Translations under genes and position numbers: made by a program
In this document: piece by piece, positions 12,784 to 18,502 of the stretch
Layout of the letters: every line of letters begins with the position of its first letter
How positions within the stretch are numbered: the stretch's first letter is position 1
The notes under the pieces: generated by a model
Told to the model about the DNA's origin: nothing
Seen by the model: the letters and a program-made list of their open reading frames with translations, nothing else
Database searches by the model: none
Origin: CAZIBG01 sp964536985
GTDB taxonomy: Bacteria > Patescibacteriota > Saccharimonadia > Saccharimonadales > AWTP1-31
Direction: 5' to 3'
Assembly (NCBI GenBank): GCA_964536985.1
Contig: CAZIBG010000021.1
Span: 1 to 18,502, forward strand
DNA: 18,502 bases

Positions 12784-12897
12784 ATGCATAAGCTAAAAAA
12801 CAACCAACAGGGACTAATTCCCCTACTTATATCAGTTTTGGCCGTGGTTGTAGGTATGATTATTCTGGTATATCTTCGTGTTCAAGCAAGCAATTAA
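12784..12897 (+). CDS. 37-residue single-helix membrane peptide
   Basis: This is a small gene in the 182-bp gap after the lipid kinase. ATG at 12784 opens a 37-codon frame closed by TAA at 12895-12897. The N-terminus MHKLKNNQQG is basic and polar, then a hydrophobic helix runs from about 11 to 30 (starting LIPLLISVLA), and the end is YLRVQASN. This is the layout of a single-pass membrane peptide with its N-terminus inside. A TACAAT box 8 nt upstream and the sharp amphipathic-hydrophobic organisation support a real gene. I do not know the function. It precedes the GGCT-like gene by 17 nt, so it may be the first gene of that operon, as a membrane partner or even a substrate, but that is speculation. 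Confidence 0.55.
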   Translation: MHKLKNNQQGLIPLLISVLAVVVGMIILVYLRVQASN

Positions 12898-12914
12898 AAG
12901 ATTTGGAAATTACA

Positions 12915-14009
12915 ATGAGCGAACTAGCACCACAACCAGAAATCCGATCTGTTGATAGTTATTACAGTAGTAGTGCATCGCCTAATGCCGATCCGCACCG
13001 TTACCCGGGCGAACGACCCGACCATAGTTTCTACACTGATGGCGTGGATGTAATGCCTATCGAAGTGGCAGATGATTTTAGTATGACCGTTGTCACCCGT
13101 AATGGCGTACAGCCAATTAACGATATGCTCACCGAAGCGGGTGTGCCGACCATGGAAGAACGTATACCGATTGTAGCTTACGGCGCTAACCTTTGCCCGC
13201 AGACATTGCGCAACAAAATGAAGCAAGAGGGTCGGCCAGATTTGGCAATTGTCCCTACTGTTTACGGCTGGCTTCATGGCGCAGACGTTGTTTGGGGCGA
13301 AAGACCTGGCGTGCGCGGTGCTTTTTTTGCTGAACTGTATGCTGATGAGTCAGTTGCTGATACCAGCGTGCTGGTAGGAATTAACTTCCTGACCCCAGAA
13401 CAGATTTTATTCATGCATAAGTCGGAGGGGTCTTATAATTTTGGCAACTTCTCCGAGGTTACATTAGAGAACGGTCGCAATGTGCCAGCTCAGATGTATG
13501 TGGGCGCTGGTAATGCTCTTCAAAAAGATGGTCAACCGGTTGCGGTCGAGGGTATTGAGCGCCAAAACGGTCACCTCCCAAGTCAGAATTCTTTTGATAC
13601 CCTTGAATATCTGCTAGAGAACGATATTGTGCGAAGCGCTATAGCTAGCAATATGGGTGTCGCTCCAGAGGAAGTCACCGCTCGAGGCTACACCGATTTT
13701 ATGCTGTCACTAGAACCACCCGAACGACTCATTAAGGCACGCACGCTAATACCGGTAGTTCGTGAAGCAGGCTTATCGGCCAGCACGGGCATGTCTGACG
13801 TCGCGACTAAAATACATAGCTGGTCTAATCCGTCCACCGCACCACGCTGGGCTAATATCTTATCTGGTACGCCGGCGAGCACACTTATCAACTTACCGGA
13901 GCAAGAGCTTCCTCGCGAAGGATTATCGGAGGAGGCATTGGACGCCAGGAGCAAAGTACTTACTGCCGTCCAAAAGCATTGGCACCGATCGGTAGGGCGA
14001 CTTAAGTGA
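12915..14009 (+). CDS. Gamma-glutamylcyclotransferase-like protein, first large gene of the ligase operon
   Basis: This protein has 364 residues from the ATG at 12915; an in-frame TTG at 12903 is an alternative start. The first 80 residues are polar and probably disordered. A GGCT-like core follows: IVAYGANLCPQTLRNKM (86-102), similar to the YGSNL...R phosphate-loop-like start of gamma-glutamylcyclotransferases; VYGWLHGADVVWG; GINFLTPEQILFMHKSEGSYNF (155-176), where Glu171 falls at the catalytic acid position; and a closing strand VPAQMYVG. True GGCTs release 5-oxoproline from gamma-glutamyl amino acids. The core is extended by about 170 residues at the C-terminus with no recognised domain. 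The stop shares GTGA with the next gene, so it is coupled to an ATP-grasp ligase. The fold call rests on motif order only. Confidence 0.55.
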   Translation: MSELAPQPEIRSVDSYYSSSASPNADPHRYPGERPDHSFYTDGVDVMPIEVADDFSMTVVTRNGVQPINDMLTEAGVPTMEERIPIVAYGANLCPQTLRNKMKQEGRPDLAIVPTVYGWLHGADVVWGERPGVRGAFFAELYADESVADTSVLVGINFLTPEQILFMHKSEGSYNFGNFSEVTLENGRNVPAQMYVGAGNALQKDGQPVAVEGIERQNGHLPSQNSFDTLEYLLENDIVRSAIASNMGVAPEEVTARGYTDFMLSLEPPERLIKARTLIPVVREAGLSASTGMSDVATKIHSWSNPSTAPRWANILSGTPASTLINLPEQELPREGLSEEALDARSKVLTAVQKHWHRSVGRLK

Positions 14010-15370
14010 AGGTCACCTACGACCGCGCGATAAAAATTGTCGGTATTGGGCTGGTATCCTGGAACCGTTTAGGTCCGGAGCAGTGGCTTCCCGAATATGC
14101 AATTGCTAGTTTACATGGCTCCGATATGGCAACCCTGCCCAATACGCCACCGGTGTTCTCATTGCCGCAAGGGCTTAAACTCGTTCCCACTAATACCGCA
14201 GACTTGGTTAAAGTCGCATCGTTCAGGGATATCCTGGAAAACAAGCTCCCCGAGCACGCCATCCTGACCTACAAACCCATTACAGTACCCACGGAATTAC
14301 AACATCGAAAGTTCCTGATGGTTGATCCAAAATTTACTTCGATGTACGAAAATAAAGTGCACTTTCGGCAAAAGTTTTCGGAAAATTTGTCATTCCCTTC
14401 ATTCGTAATTCACGAGCGAAGTGATCTAAGCCCGGCTCACGAGACGTATCATCAGATTATGGATGGTCGCGAGGCTGTGGTGCTACAGGACGAAATGCTC
14501 AGCGGTGGTAAAGGGACATTTATTGTGACAAACGAGGATAGCTATAAGCGGGCTTTGGAAGGACTAGCCAGTCGTTCAAAGTCTAAGCGGGTCGTTGTTT
14601 CTGACCTGGTTCCGGAGGCCCGTGAGCGAAGCATTCAGTGCTGCGTCACAGAACAGGGTGTTTTTACGGGTCCACTTCAGCGTCAAATCATTGCCCACCC
14701 AGATATTACCAATACCGCTATTCCTGCGGCAGATAAGTTTGGCGGCGCCCAAATTCTCCTAGAAGATCAAGACACTGATTTACACCTCCAGGCGCAACAG
14801 ATGGCCCAAGTCATCGGCAAAGATTTGCATAATAGTGGCTACCGAGGAATCTTTGGTATCGACATGTTACTTGGCTCGGATGATAAACTCTACTTAATCG
14901 AGATTAATCCTCGCATTACAGGGGTTACACCTCTATTGACGGCATTGTATCGTGGCCAGGAAGGAGTACCATTTTACTTACTTCATCTTCTAGAACTTGG
15001 CCAATATCCCTATAAAATAACCGATACATCAGCAACATTCGACAAAGAAGGTTCAATATTGGTAATTCATTCACATCAGAACCATGATGTTATTCTAGAG
15101 CAGACTCCACCTAGTGGCACCTATAAGGTCGAGAATGGCGAGCTTCACCTTATGCGTAGTAGTATCGACCTTAACTCCTTAGGAACAGAGGAATTTGTCC
15201 TCCAGGAATACATGCCACCAGGGATTATTATTAAAGCTGGAACACGACTAGTAACCCTTCAATTCAAGCAAAAAGTACTTGATGAAAGTACTAATCTATG
15301 GTATAATAATATCGATAAAGTTATATCAGTCGTTCGGGCCTCAATTACGACCCGGCCAATAGGAAACTAA
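14006..15370 (+). CDS. ATP-grasp ligase-like protein
   Basis: This 454-residue protein starts at a GTG that overlaps the previous stop (GTGA). The N-terminal third is a pre-ATP-grasp-like part without a recognised name. The ATP-grasp domain follows: MLSGGKGTFIV (164-174), a glycine-rich nucleotide loop; VVVSDLVPEARERSIQCCV (196-214); then GYRGIFGIDMLLGSDDKLYLIEINPR (278-303), where the Asp286 region, Glu299 and Asn301 match metal and ATP ligands of the carboxylate-amine ligase class. A C-terminal domain of about 120 residues follows (HSHQNHDVILEQ onward). The family joins a carboxyl, through an acyl phosphate, to an amine. Neither the acceptor nor the amino acid can be read. The position between a GGCT-like gene and the RimB/RimK pair argues for amino-acid or peptide conjugation. 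Confidence 0.75.
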   Translation: MKVTYDRAIKIVGIGLVSWNRLGPEQWLPEYAIASLHGSDMATLPNTPPVFSLPQGLKLVPTNTADLVKVASFRDILENKLPEHAILTYKPITVPTELQHRKFLMVDPKFTSMYENKVHFRQKFSENLSFPSFVIHERSDLSPAHETYHQIMDGREAVVLQDEMLSGGKGTFIVTNEDSYKRALEGLASRSKSKRVVVSDLVPEARERSIQCCVTEQGVFTGPLQRQIIAHPDITNTAIPAADKFGGAQILLEDQDTDLHLQAQQMAQVIGKDLHNSGYRGIFGIDMLLGSDDKLYLIEINPRITGVTPLLTALYRGQEGVPFYLLHLLELGQYPYKITDTSATFDKEGSILVIHSHQNHDVILEQTPPSGTYKVENGELHLMRSSIDLNSLGTEEFVLQEYMPPGIIIKAGTRLVTLQFKQKVLDESTNLWYNNIDKVISVVRASITTRPIGN

Positions 15371-15373
15371 CAC

Positions 15374-15805
15374 ATGAATAAAGAACTTACAGTCATTGGT
15401 CGAGCCGAAGAAGCTAACTTCCCGAAGTCAGGTTTATTCAACGTACCGGTCAAGATTGATACTGGCGCTTACCGTTCATCTATATGGGCAACCGATATAC
15501 GTGAAGAGGATGGTAAGCTATATTACAAACTTCTAGGTGATAGTGGGGTGTATAATGCCGGGAAAGAGCAGGAGACTGATGTATTTGAGATAGTTGAAGT
15601 CGAGAACTCTTTTGGTCATAGCGAAGAGCGCTATAGCGTCTACATTACTATCGAGGTAGCAGGTCGAAGAGTCCGAAGTAACTTTACACTTTCAGACCGA
15701 TCAAAAAAGACCTACCCAGTGTTAATCGGACGTAAGCTTCTTCGTAAGAAATTCATTGTCGATGTTTCAAAAGGTTCGCCAATTCCAGACGAGGAGAAGT
15801 CATGA
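15374..15805 (+). CDS. RimB-like retropepsin-type protease (ATP-dependent zinc protease family)
   Basis: This 143-residue protein matches the family annotated as ATP-dependent zinc protease or RimK-associated retropepsin. It has VPVKIDTGAYRSSIWATD (24-41), whose DTGA (29-32) is the aspartic-protease-like triad, and a closing YPVLIGRKLLRKKFIVDV (114-131) with the family's L/I-I-G-R. In Pseudomonas and related bacteria RimB trims the glutamate tail that RimK adds to ribosomal protein S6. Here the ATG is 3 nt after the ATP-grasp stop, and its own stop overlaps rimK (ATGA), so both are made together. As a single Asp-site monomer it would probably work as a dimer. The family call is strong. The trimming role is transferred from studied relatives, and the target in this organism is not known. 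Confidence 0.85.
   Translation: MNKELTVIGRAEEANFPKSGLFNVPVKIDTGAYRSSIWATDIREEDGKLYYKLLGDSGVYNAGKEQETDVFEIVEVENSFGHSEERYSVYITIEVAGRRVRSNFTLSDRSKKTYPVLIGRKLLRKKFIVDVSKGSPIPDEEKS
15791..15796 (+). promoter_or_regulatory. Shine-Dalgarno for rimK inside the protease gene
   Basis: GAGGAG at 15791-15796, 5 nt before the ATG at 15802. It lies in the last codons of the RimB-like gene, so rimK translation uses a ribosome site within the operon. Confidence 0.6.
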
Positions 15806-16707
15806 AAATAATTATTCTTTCAAAAGGTCCTGCAAACTACACAACTCGCCGCTTGCGTGAGGTTGCTAGTGCACGTGGTCATGAAGTTCGCGTGGTTAAC
15901 TATGCCAAGTGCTACATGACTATCGAAAAAGGTAACCCAGTGATTTATTACAAGGGTGAGCCAATCCATGATGTGGATGCCGTTATTCCTCGAATTGCTC
16001 AAAGCCTTACCAAATACGGTAGTAGCGTAGTTCGTCAGTTTGAAATGCGAGGTGTTTTTACTACTTCTAGCTCAATCGCAATTGTTCGCTCACGCGATAA
16101 GCTTCGTTCATACCAACTAATGGCTAAATATGGCGTGGACGTTCCAAAGACCGTCTTTGCTCGTGAAACAGCCGAGTTCGAAGAGGTTATCGACCTAGTA
16201 GGCGGCGCACCTGTAATTATTAAAGTTGCTCGTGGCACACACGGCAATGGTGTAGTGTTGGCTGAAACCAAAAAAGCAGCCAAAGCTGTAATGCAGGCCT
16301 TTTACGTGGAAGGTGTGAACTTTTTGGTACAAGAATTTGTGGCTGAATCTGCCGGTGAAGACATCCGTGCCTTAGTGGTTGGTGGTCGCGTAGTGGCAGG
16401 CGTAAAGCGCCAAAGCCTCGACGATGACTTTAGGTCTAATACCCACCAGGGCGGGATAGGTACAAGGGTTAAGTTGACTCCTCAAGAAGAGCGGGCCGCC
16501 ATCAAGGCAGCAAAAGCTATGGGCCTACCAATCTGTGGTGTTGATATGATGCGCTCAGATCGTGGTCCACTTGTACTAGAAGTTAACTCTTCGGCCAGTA
16601 TCAAAACTCCGGAACTTGTCACTAAGCGTGATGTGGCTACACAAATTATCGAATATGTAGAACACAACGCTAAGGGCAAGCAAAAGAAAGATCGCGTAGG
16701 GGCATAA
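15802..16707 (+). CDS. rimK: RimK-type alpha-L-glutamate ligase
   Basis: This 301-residue ATP-grasp enzyme has the length of E. coli RimK (300). The N-terminal domain starts MKIIILSKGPANYTTRRL and includes VDAVIPRIAQSLTKYGSSVVR (58-78), a RimK hallmark. The ATP site shows VIIKVARGTHGNGVVL (138-153) with Lys141, QEFVAES (177-183) and DIRALVVGGRVVAGVKR (187-203). The metal ligands lie in GVDMM (246-250) and LEVNSSAS (259-266). RimK adds glutamate residues to the C-terminus of ribosomal protein S6 and can make poly-alpha-glutamate. A Shine-Dalgarno and a 4-nt overlap couple it to the RimB-like gene. The basic tail AKGKQKKDRVGA is extra. Enzyme class is firm; the acceptor (S6 or another protein) is open. 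Confidence 0.9.
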   Translation: MKIIILSKGPANYTTRRLREVASARGHEVRVVNYAKCYMTIEKGNPVIYYKGEPIHDVDAVIPRIAQSLTKYGSSVVRQFEMRGVFTTSSSIAIVRSRDKLRSYQLMAKYGVDVPKTVFARETAEFEEVIDLVGGAPVIIKVARGTHGNGVVLAETKKAAKAVMQAFYVEGVNFLVQEFVAESAGEDIRALVVGGRVVAGVKRQSLDDDFRSNTHQGGIGTRVKLTPQEERAAIKAAKAMGLPICGVDMMRSDRGPLVLEVNSSASIKTPELVTKRDVATQIIEYVEHNAKGKQKKDRVGA

Positions 16708-16708
16708 C

Positions 16709-17056
16709 ATGGGCCTACGTAAGCAATGGCGAACAGTCAAAAGTCTTGAGCAGCTTAATGAGGCAATTCGCCGAAGCCATATCGGTGCAGTACACGGACG
16801 GTATGATGTTCTGGAGCATTTTGCCGAAGACATGGAACCGGGTGAGCCATATGATCCAACGGATATCCAATCCAGAACTATCGAAGGCACCTATATGGGT
16901 GCCGTTCTGGGCGACAAAACCAGCCCCGTTGAATTTGTTCCTGGCGACTACCATGATTCTTCCGACACCGTAACCGTCCGAGAGGCCGATCCAAACTTTC
17001 CAGTTGGTGCTATCCAGGTATTTACTCGACGTGCTTTGCCGCCAGCAGGAGTTTAG
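16709..17056 (+). CDS. 115-residue unknown protein, last gene of the ligase operon
   Basis: I do not recognise this soluble 115-residue protein. The ATG comes 1 nt after the rimK stop, with GTAGGGG about 6 nt upstream as a ribosome site, so it belongs to the operon. The N-terminal third is helical and basic (LRKQWRTVKSLEQLNEAIRR). The middle is acidic (EHFAEDMEPGEPYDPTD), followed by a beta-rich section (TYMGAVLGDKTSPVEFVPG). The end is VFTRRALPPAGV. No membrane helix or catalytic motif is seen. It could be an accessory subunit or the substrate whose C-terminus the ligases extend, but no such tail signature is visible. The next gene has its own promoter. Real gene by position; function unknown. 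Confidence 0.7.
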   Translation: MGLRKQWRTVKSLEQLNEAIRRSHIGAVHGRYDVLEHFAEDMEPGEPYDPTDIQSRTIEGTYMGAVLGDKTSPVEFVPGDYHDSSDTVTVREADPNFPVGAIQVFTRRALPPAGV

Positions 17057-17071
17057 AAACCAGTCGTTATC

Positions 17072-17080
17072 TGATAAGAT
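17072..17080 (+). promoter_or_regulatory. Extended -10 promoter for a GTG-started leaderless gene
   Basis: TG-A-TAAGAT: hexamer at 17075-17080, 6 nt before the GTG at 17087. It separates the last two genes from the ligase operon. Confidence 0.6.
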
Positions 17081-17086
17081 GAGACG

Positions 17087-17581
17087 GTGAACCCGCTTAT
17101 TCTTATTATTGGCATCGTTGCAGTGCCAACACTTTTGATTACTATTTTCCGTGTTAAAGCCGCCATGGTCTTTATGGCGCTGTGCGTCGGAAGTGTGCTA
17201 AGTAACTTTGTTGGTGATGCATCCATGGACATGGTCCAAACGTTTATGCGTGGCTATAATAGCTCAACACAGTCCACCGTACAGCTTGGACTTCTTCTGA
17301 CTCCTGTTGTACTAACGCTCCTTTTCCTTAATCGAACAATTGCCGGAAGTAAATGGCTCATTAATATTTTTCCAGCCTTGCTAACCGGAATTGTGACATT
17401 GTTTTTGGTTGTGCCAATGCTGCCACCTGGTACCCAGCAGGGAATATATGACAATAGTATCTGGAGCCAGCTTACCCAGTATCAGCCAGCACTAATTGGC
17501 GGAGCGGTGTTAATTACGCTTGGACAGTTATGGGCAGGCGGACATGGCGCTAAGCATAAAAAAGATAAACATAAAAAGTAG
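17087..17581 (+). CDS. Membrane protein with Lys/His-rich tail
   Basis: This 164-residue protein starts at a GTG fixed by an extended -10 box 6 nt upstream. About five hydrophobic segments are visible (near 2-21, 24-43, 66-82, 89-110 and 134-150). The first loop is polar (GDASMDMVQTFMRGYNSSTQ). The C-terminus is a short Gly/His/Lys tail (GGHGAKHKKDKHKK), probably cytoplasmic, that could bind acidic lipids or metal, though that is a guess. I recognise no family; it is not a transporter I can name. The following DUF3592 gene begins 5 nt after its stop, so the two form one transcription unit and may act together in the envelope. Membrane location is clear. Confidence 0.7.
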   Translation: MNPLILIIGIVAVPTLLITIFRVKAAMVFMALCVGSVLSNFVGDASMDMVQTFMRGYNSSTQSTVQLGLLLTPVVLTLLFLNRTIAGSKWLINIFPALLTGIVTLFLVVPMLPPGTQQGIYDNSIWSQLTQYQPALIGGAVLITLGQLWAGGHGAKHKKDKHKK

Positions 17582-17586
17582 GTCAT

Positions 17587-18462
17587 ATGCAGTTTTCTCT
17601 AGGCGGAATGCTCGGTAAAAGTTTAACCACAAAACGAAACACCTTTGGTGTAGGCTCTTTAATCGGACTACTTATTTTGGGCGCAATGTTCCTCGGAATT
17701 GGTGGCATCATTGTAGCTAGCTCACAGATCGATAGCACATGGACGCGCGTTGACGGTACTGTCGTTGGTTCGGATCGTAGTTCCACGAATGACAGCGCTT
17801 ACACCCCAATCGTGAGCTATACCGTAAACGGCGCCACATATCAGGTTAAAAGTTCTATTAGCACCTCATCCTACCCGACTGTTGGAAGCACAATGCAAGT
17901 GGCTTACAGTCCCTCAAGTCCAGCTAACGCCAAAATAGTAGCCGGCAAATCAACCATGGTGTTATTACTGATCTTCCCGGCCATTGGCCTGATTATGCTA
18001 ATTCTTGCGCCAGTACTTTTTGTAAGATCCCGGAAGCGAGGTCAGGCAATAGAACAACTGATTCAAACTGGTCAAAAGGTCACAGGTGTCATGACTGATA
18101 TTAAGCAAACTGGCTCCAAGAACGGATCATCTACTTATAAACTGGTAGTCTCTGCAGCCGATGCCAGTGGCACCGTCAGGCAATATACTAGCGACTCGCT
18201 AACCGGCATGATCGGCCTGGTTATGGCGAGCTTCCAGGGCAAAGCAATGCCAATAGATGTATATCTCGATCCGGGTAATCCCGACCATTACTATGTTGAT
18301 ATATCAGATATTCCGTCCCTCGATGCGCAAAGTATCACGCGGCTGGTAAACAGTGCCAGAAGCTCAATGCCAGGCGCTGAAAACACACCGGGCGTACTCC
18401 AAGCCGCACCCACTCCGGCACCTCAGGCCCGTCAAGACCCACCCCAGTCACCAATTAGCTAG
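17587..18462 (+). CDS. DUF3592-like two-helix membrane protein
   Basis: This 291-residue protein has one helix at about 22-45 and a second at about 124-146. The loop between them carries the DUF3592 pattern: TWTRVDGTVVGSDRSS (51-66), then YTPIVSYTVNGATYQVKSS (72-90), then YPTVGSTMQVAYSPSSPANAKIV (96-118). This loop should face outside, as in related proteins. After the second helix a basic stretch (RSRKRG) leads to a cytoplasmic domain with a similar beta pattern (VTGVMTDIKQTG to DVYLDPGNPDHYYVD), possibly a second copy of the fold. The last 35 residues are Pro/Ala/Gln-rich and likely disordered. The gene starts 5 nt after its upstream partner. DUF3592 has no proven activity. The remaining 40 nt of the window show no feature. 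Confidence 0.75.
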   Translation: MQFSLGGMLGKSLTTKRNTFGVGSLIGLLILGAMFLGIGGIIVASSQIDSTWTRVDGTVVGSDRSSTNDSAYTPIVSYTVNGATYQVKSSISTSSYPTVGSTMQVAYSPSSPANAKIVAGKSTMVLLLIFPAIGLIMLILAPVLFVRSRKRGQAIEQLIQTGQKVTGVMTDIKQTGSKNGSSTYKLVVSAADASGTVRQYTSDSLTGMIGLVMASFQGKAMPIDVYLDPGNPDHYYVDISDIPSLDAQSITRLVNSARSSMPGAENTPGVLQAAPTPAPQARQDPPQSPIS

Positions 18463-18502
18463 AGTAATCAGAATAAGCTAAGTGTGTAGAATCAATCCGA
18501 CC

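Noticed and set aside
1..18502. tRNA, rRNA, CRISPR array, insertion sequence or phage module
   Set aside because: No cloverleaf-like or rRNA-like segment, no regularly spaced repeats and no transposase, integrase or capsid-like protein was found on reading both strands; nearly all space is taken by the genes listed.

Overview
The window is densely coding, with intergenic gaps of mostly 0-150 bp, and uses the standard code: TGA, TAA and TAG all end genes. It has no rRNA, tRNA, transposase, phage or CRISPR sequence. The gene mix suggests a reduced, host-associated genome of the Candidatus Saccharibacteria (TM7)/Patescibacteria type. It holds small membrane proteins, a thioredoxin-CcdA pair, an orphan F420-0:gamma-glutamyl ligase-like protein, several house-cleaning nucleotide hydrolases, a lipid kinase, and RimK with a RimB-like partner, but no complete biosynthetic pathway. 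The taxonomic call is inference (about 0.6).

Layout. 1-3751 (+): possible end of an upstream gene, peptidase E-like protein, small membrane protein, thioredoxin lipoprotein-like protein coupled to CcdA, DUF2277 protein, shikimate-kinase-like ATPase, Nudix hydrolase. 3764-5305: LssY_C membrane protein, convergent with a CofE-like ligase on the minus strand that has a structured leader. 5454-9228 (+): HAM1-like NTP pyrophosphatase, YgjV-like membrane protein, NRAMP-related transporter, a 13-codon leader ORF with a small four-helix membrane protein, winged-helix/Nudix protein. 9225-11796: MazG-like (-), CYTH (+), alpha/beta hydrolase (-), YaaA (-). 11845-18462 (+): diacylglycerol-kinase-like protein, a 37-aa membrane peptide, an operon of GGCT-like protein, ATP-grasp ligase, RimB-like protease, RimK ligase and a 115-aa unknown, then two membrane proteins.

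The most striking structural signal is transcriptional. At least 17 start codons, on both strands, are preceded by a -10 hexamer. It lies exactly 6 nt upstream in 14 cases and 7-8 nt in three. Eleven carry the extended -10 TG. This places +1 on or next to the first base of the start codon, so most transcription units here should be leaderless. The rule corrects the start of two genes (11845 and 10996). Shine-Dalgarno sites appear mainly inside operons (for example before rimK) and before the 13-codon leader ORF.

Functionally, the best candidate for an uncharacterised system is the operon at about 12784-17056. It combines two ATP-grasp ligases, a retropepsin-like protease of the RimB type and a gamma-glutamylcyclotransferase-like protein, which suggests making and trimming amino-acid or peptide tails. 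The CofE-like ligase at 4553-5305 adds a further possible glutamate ligase.
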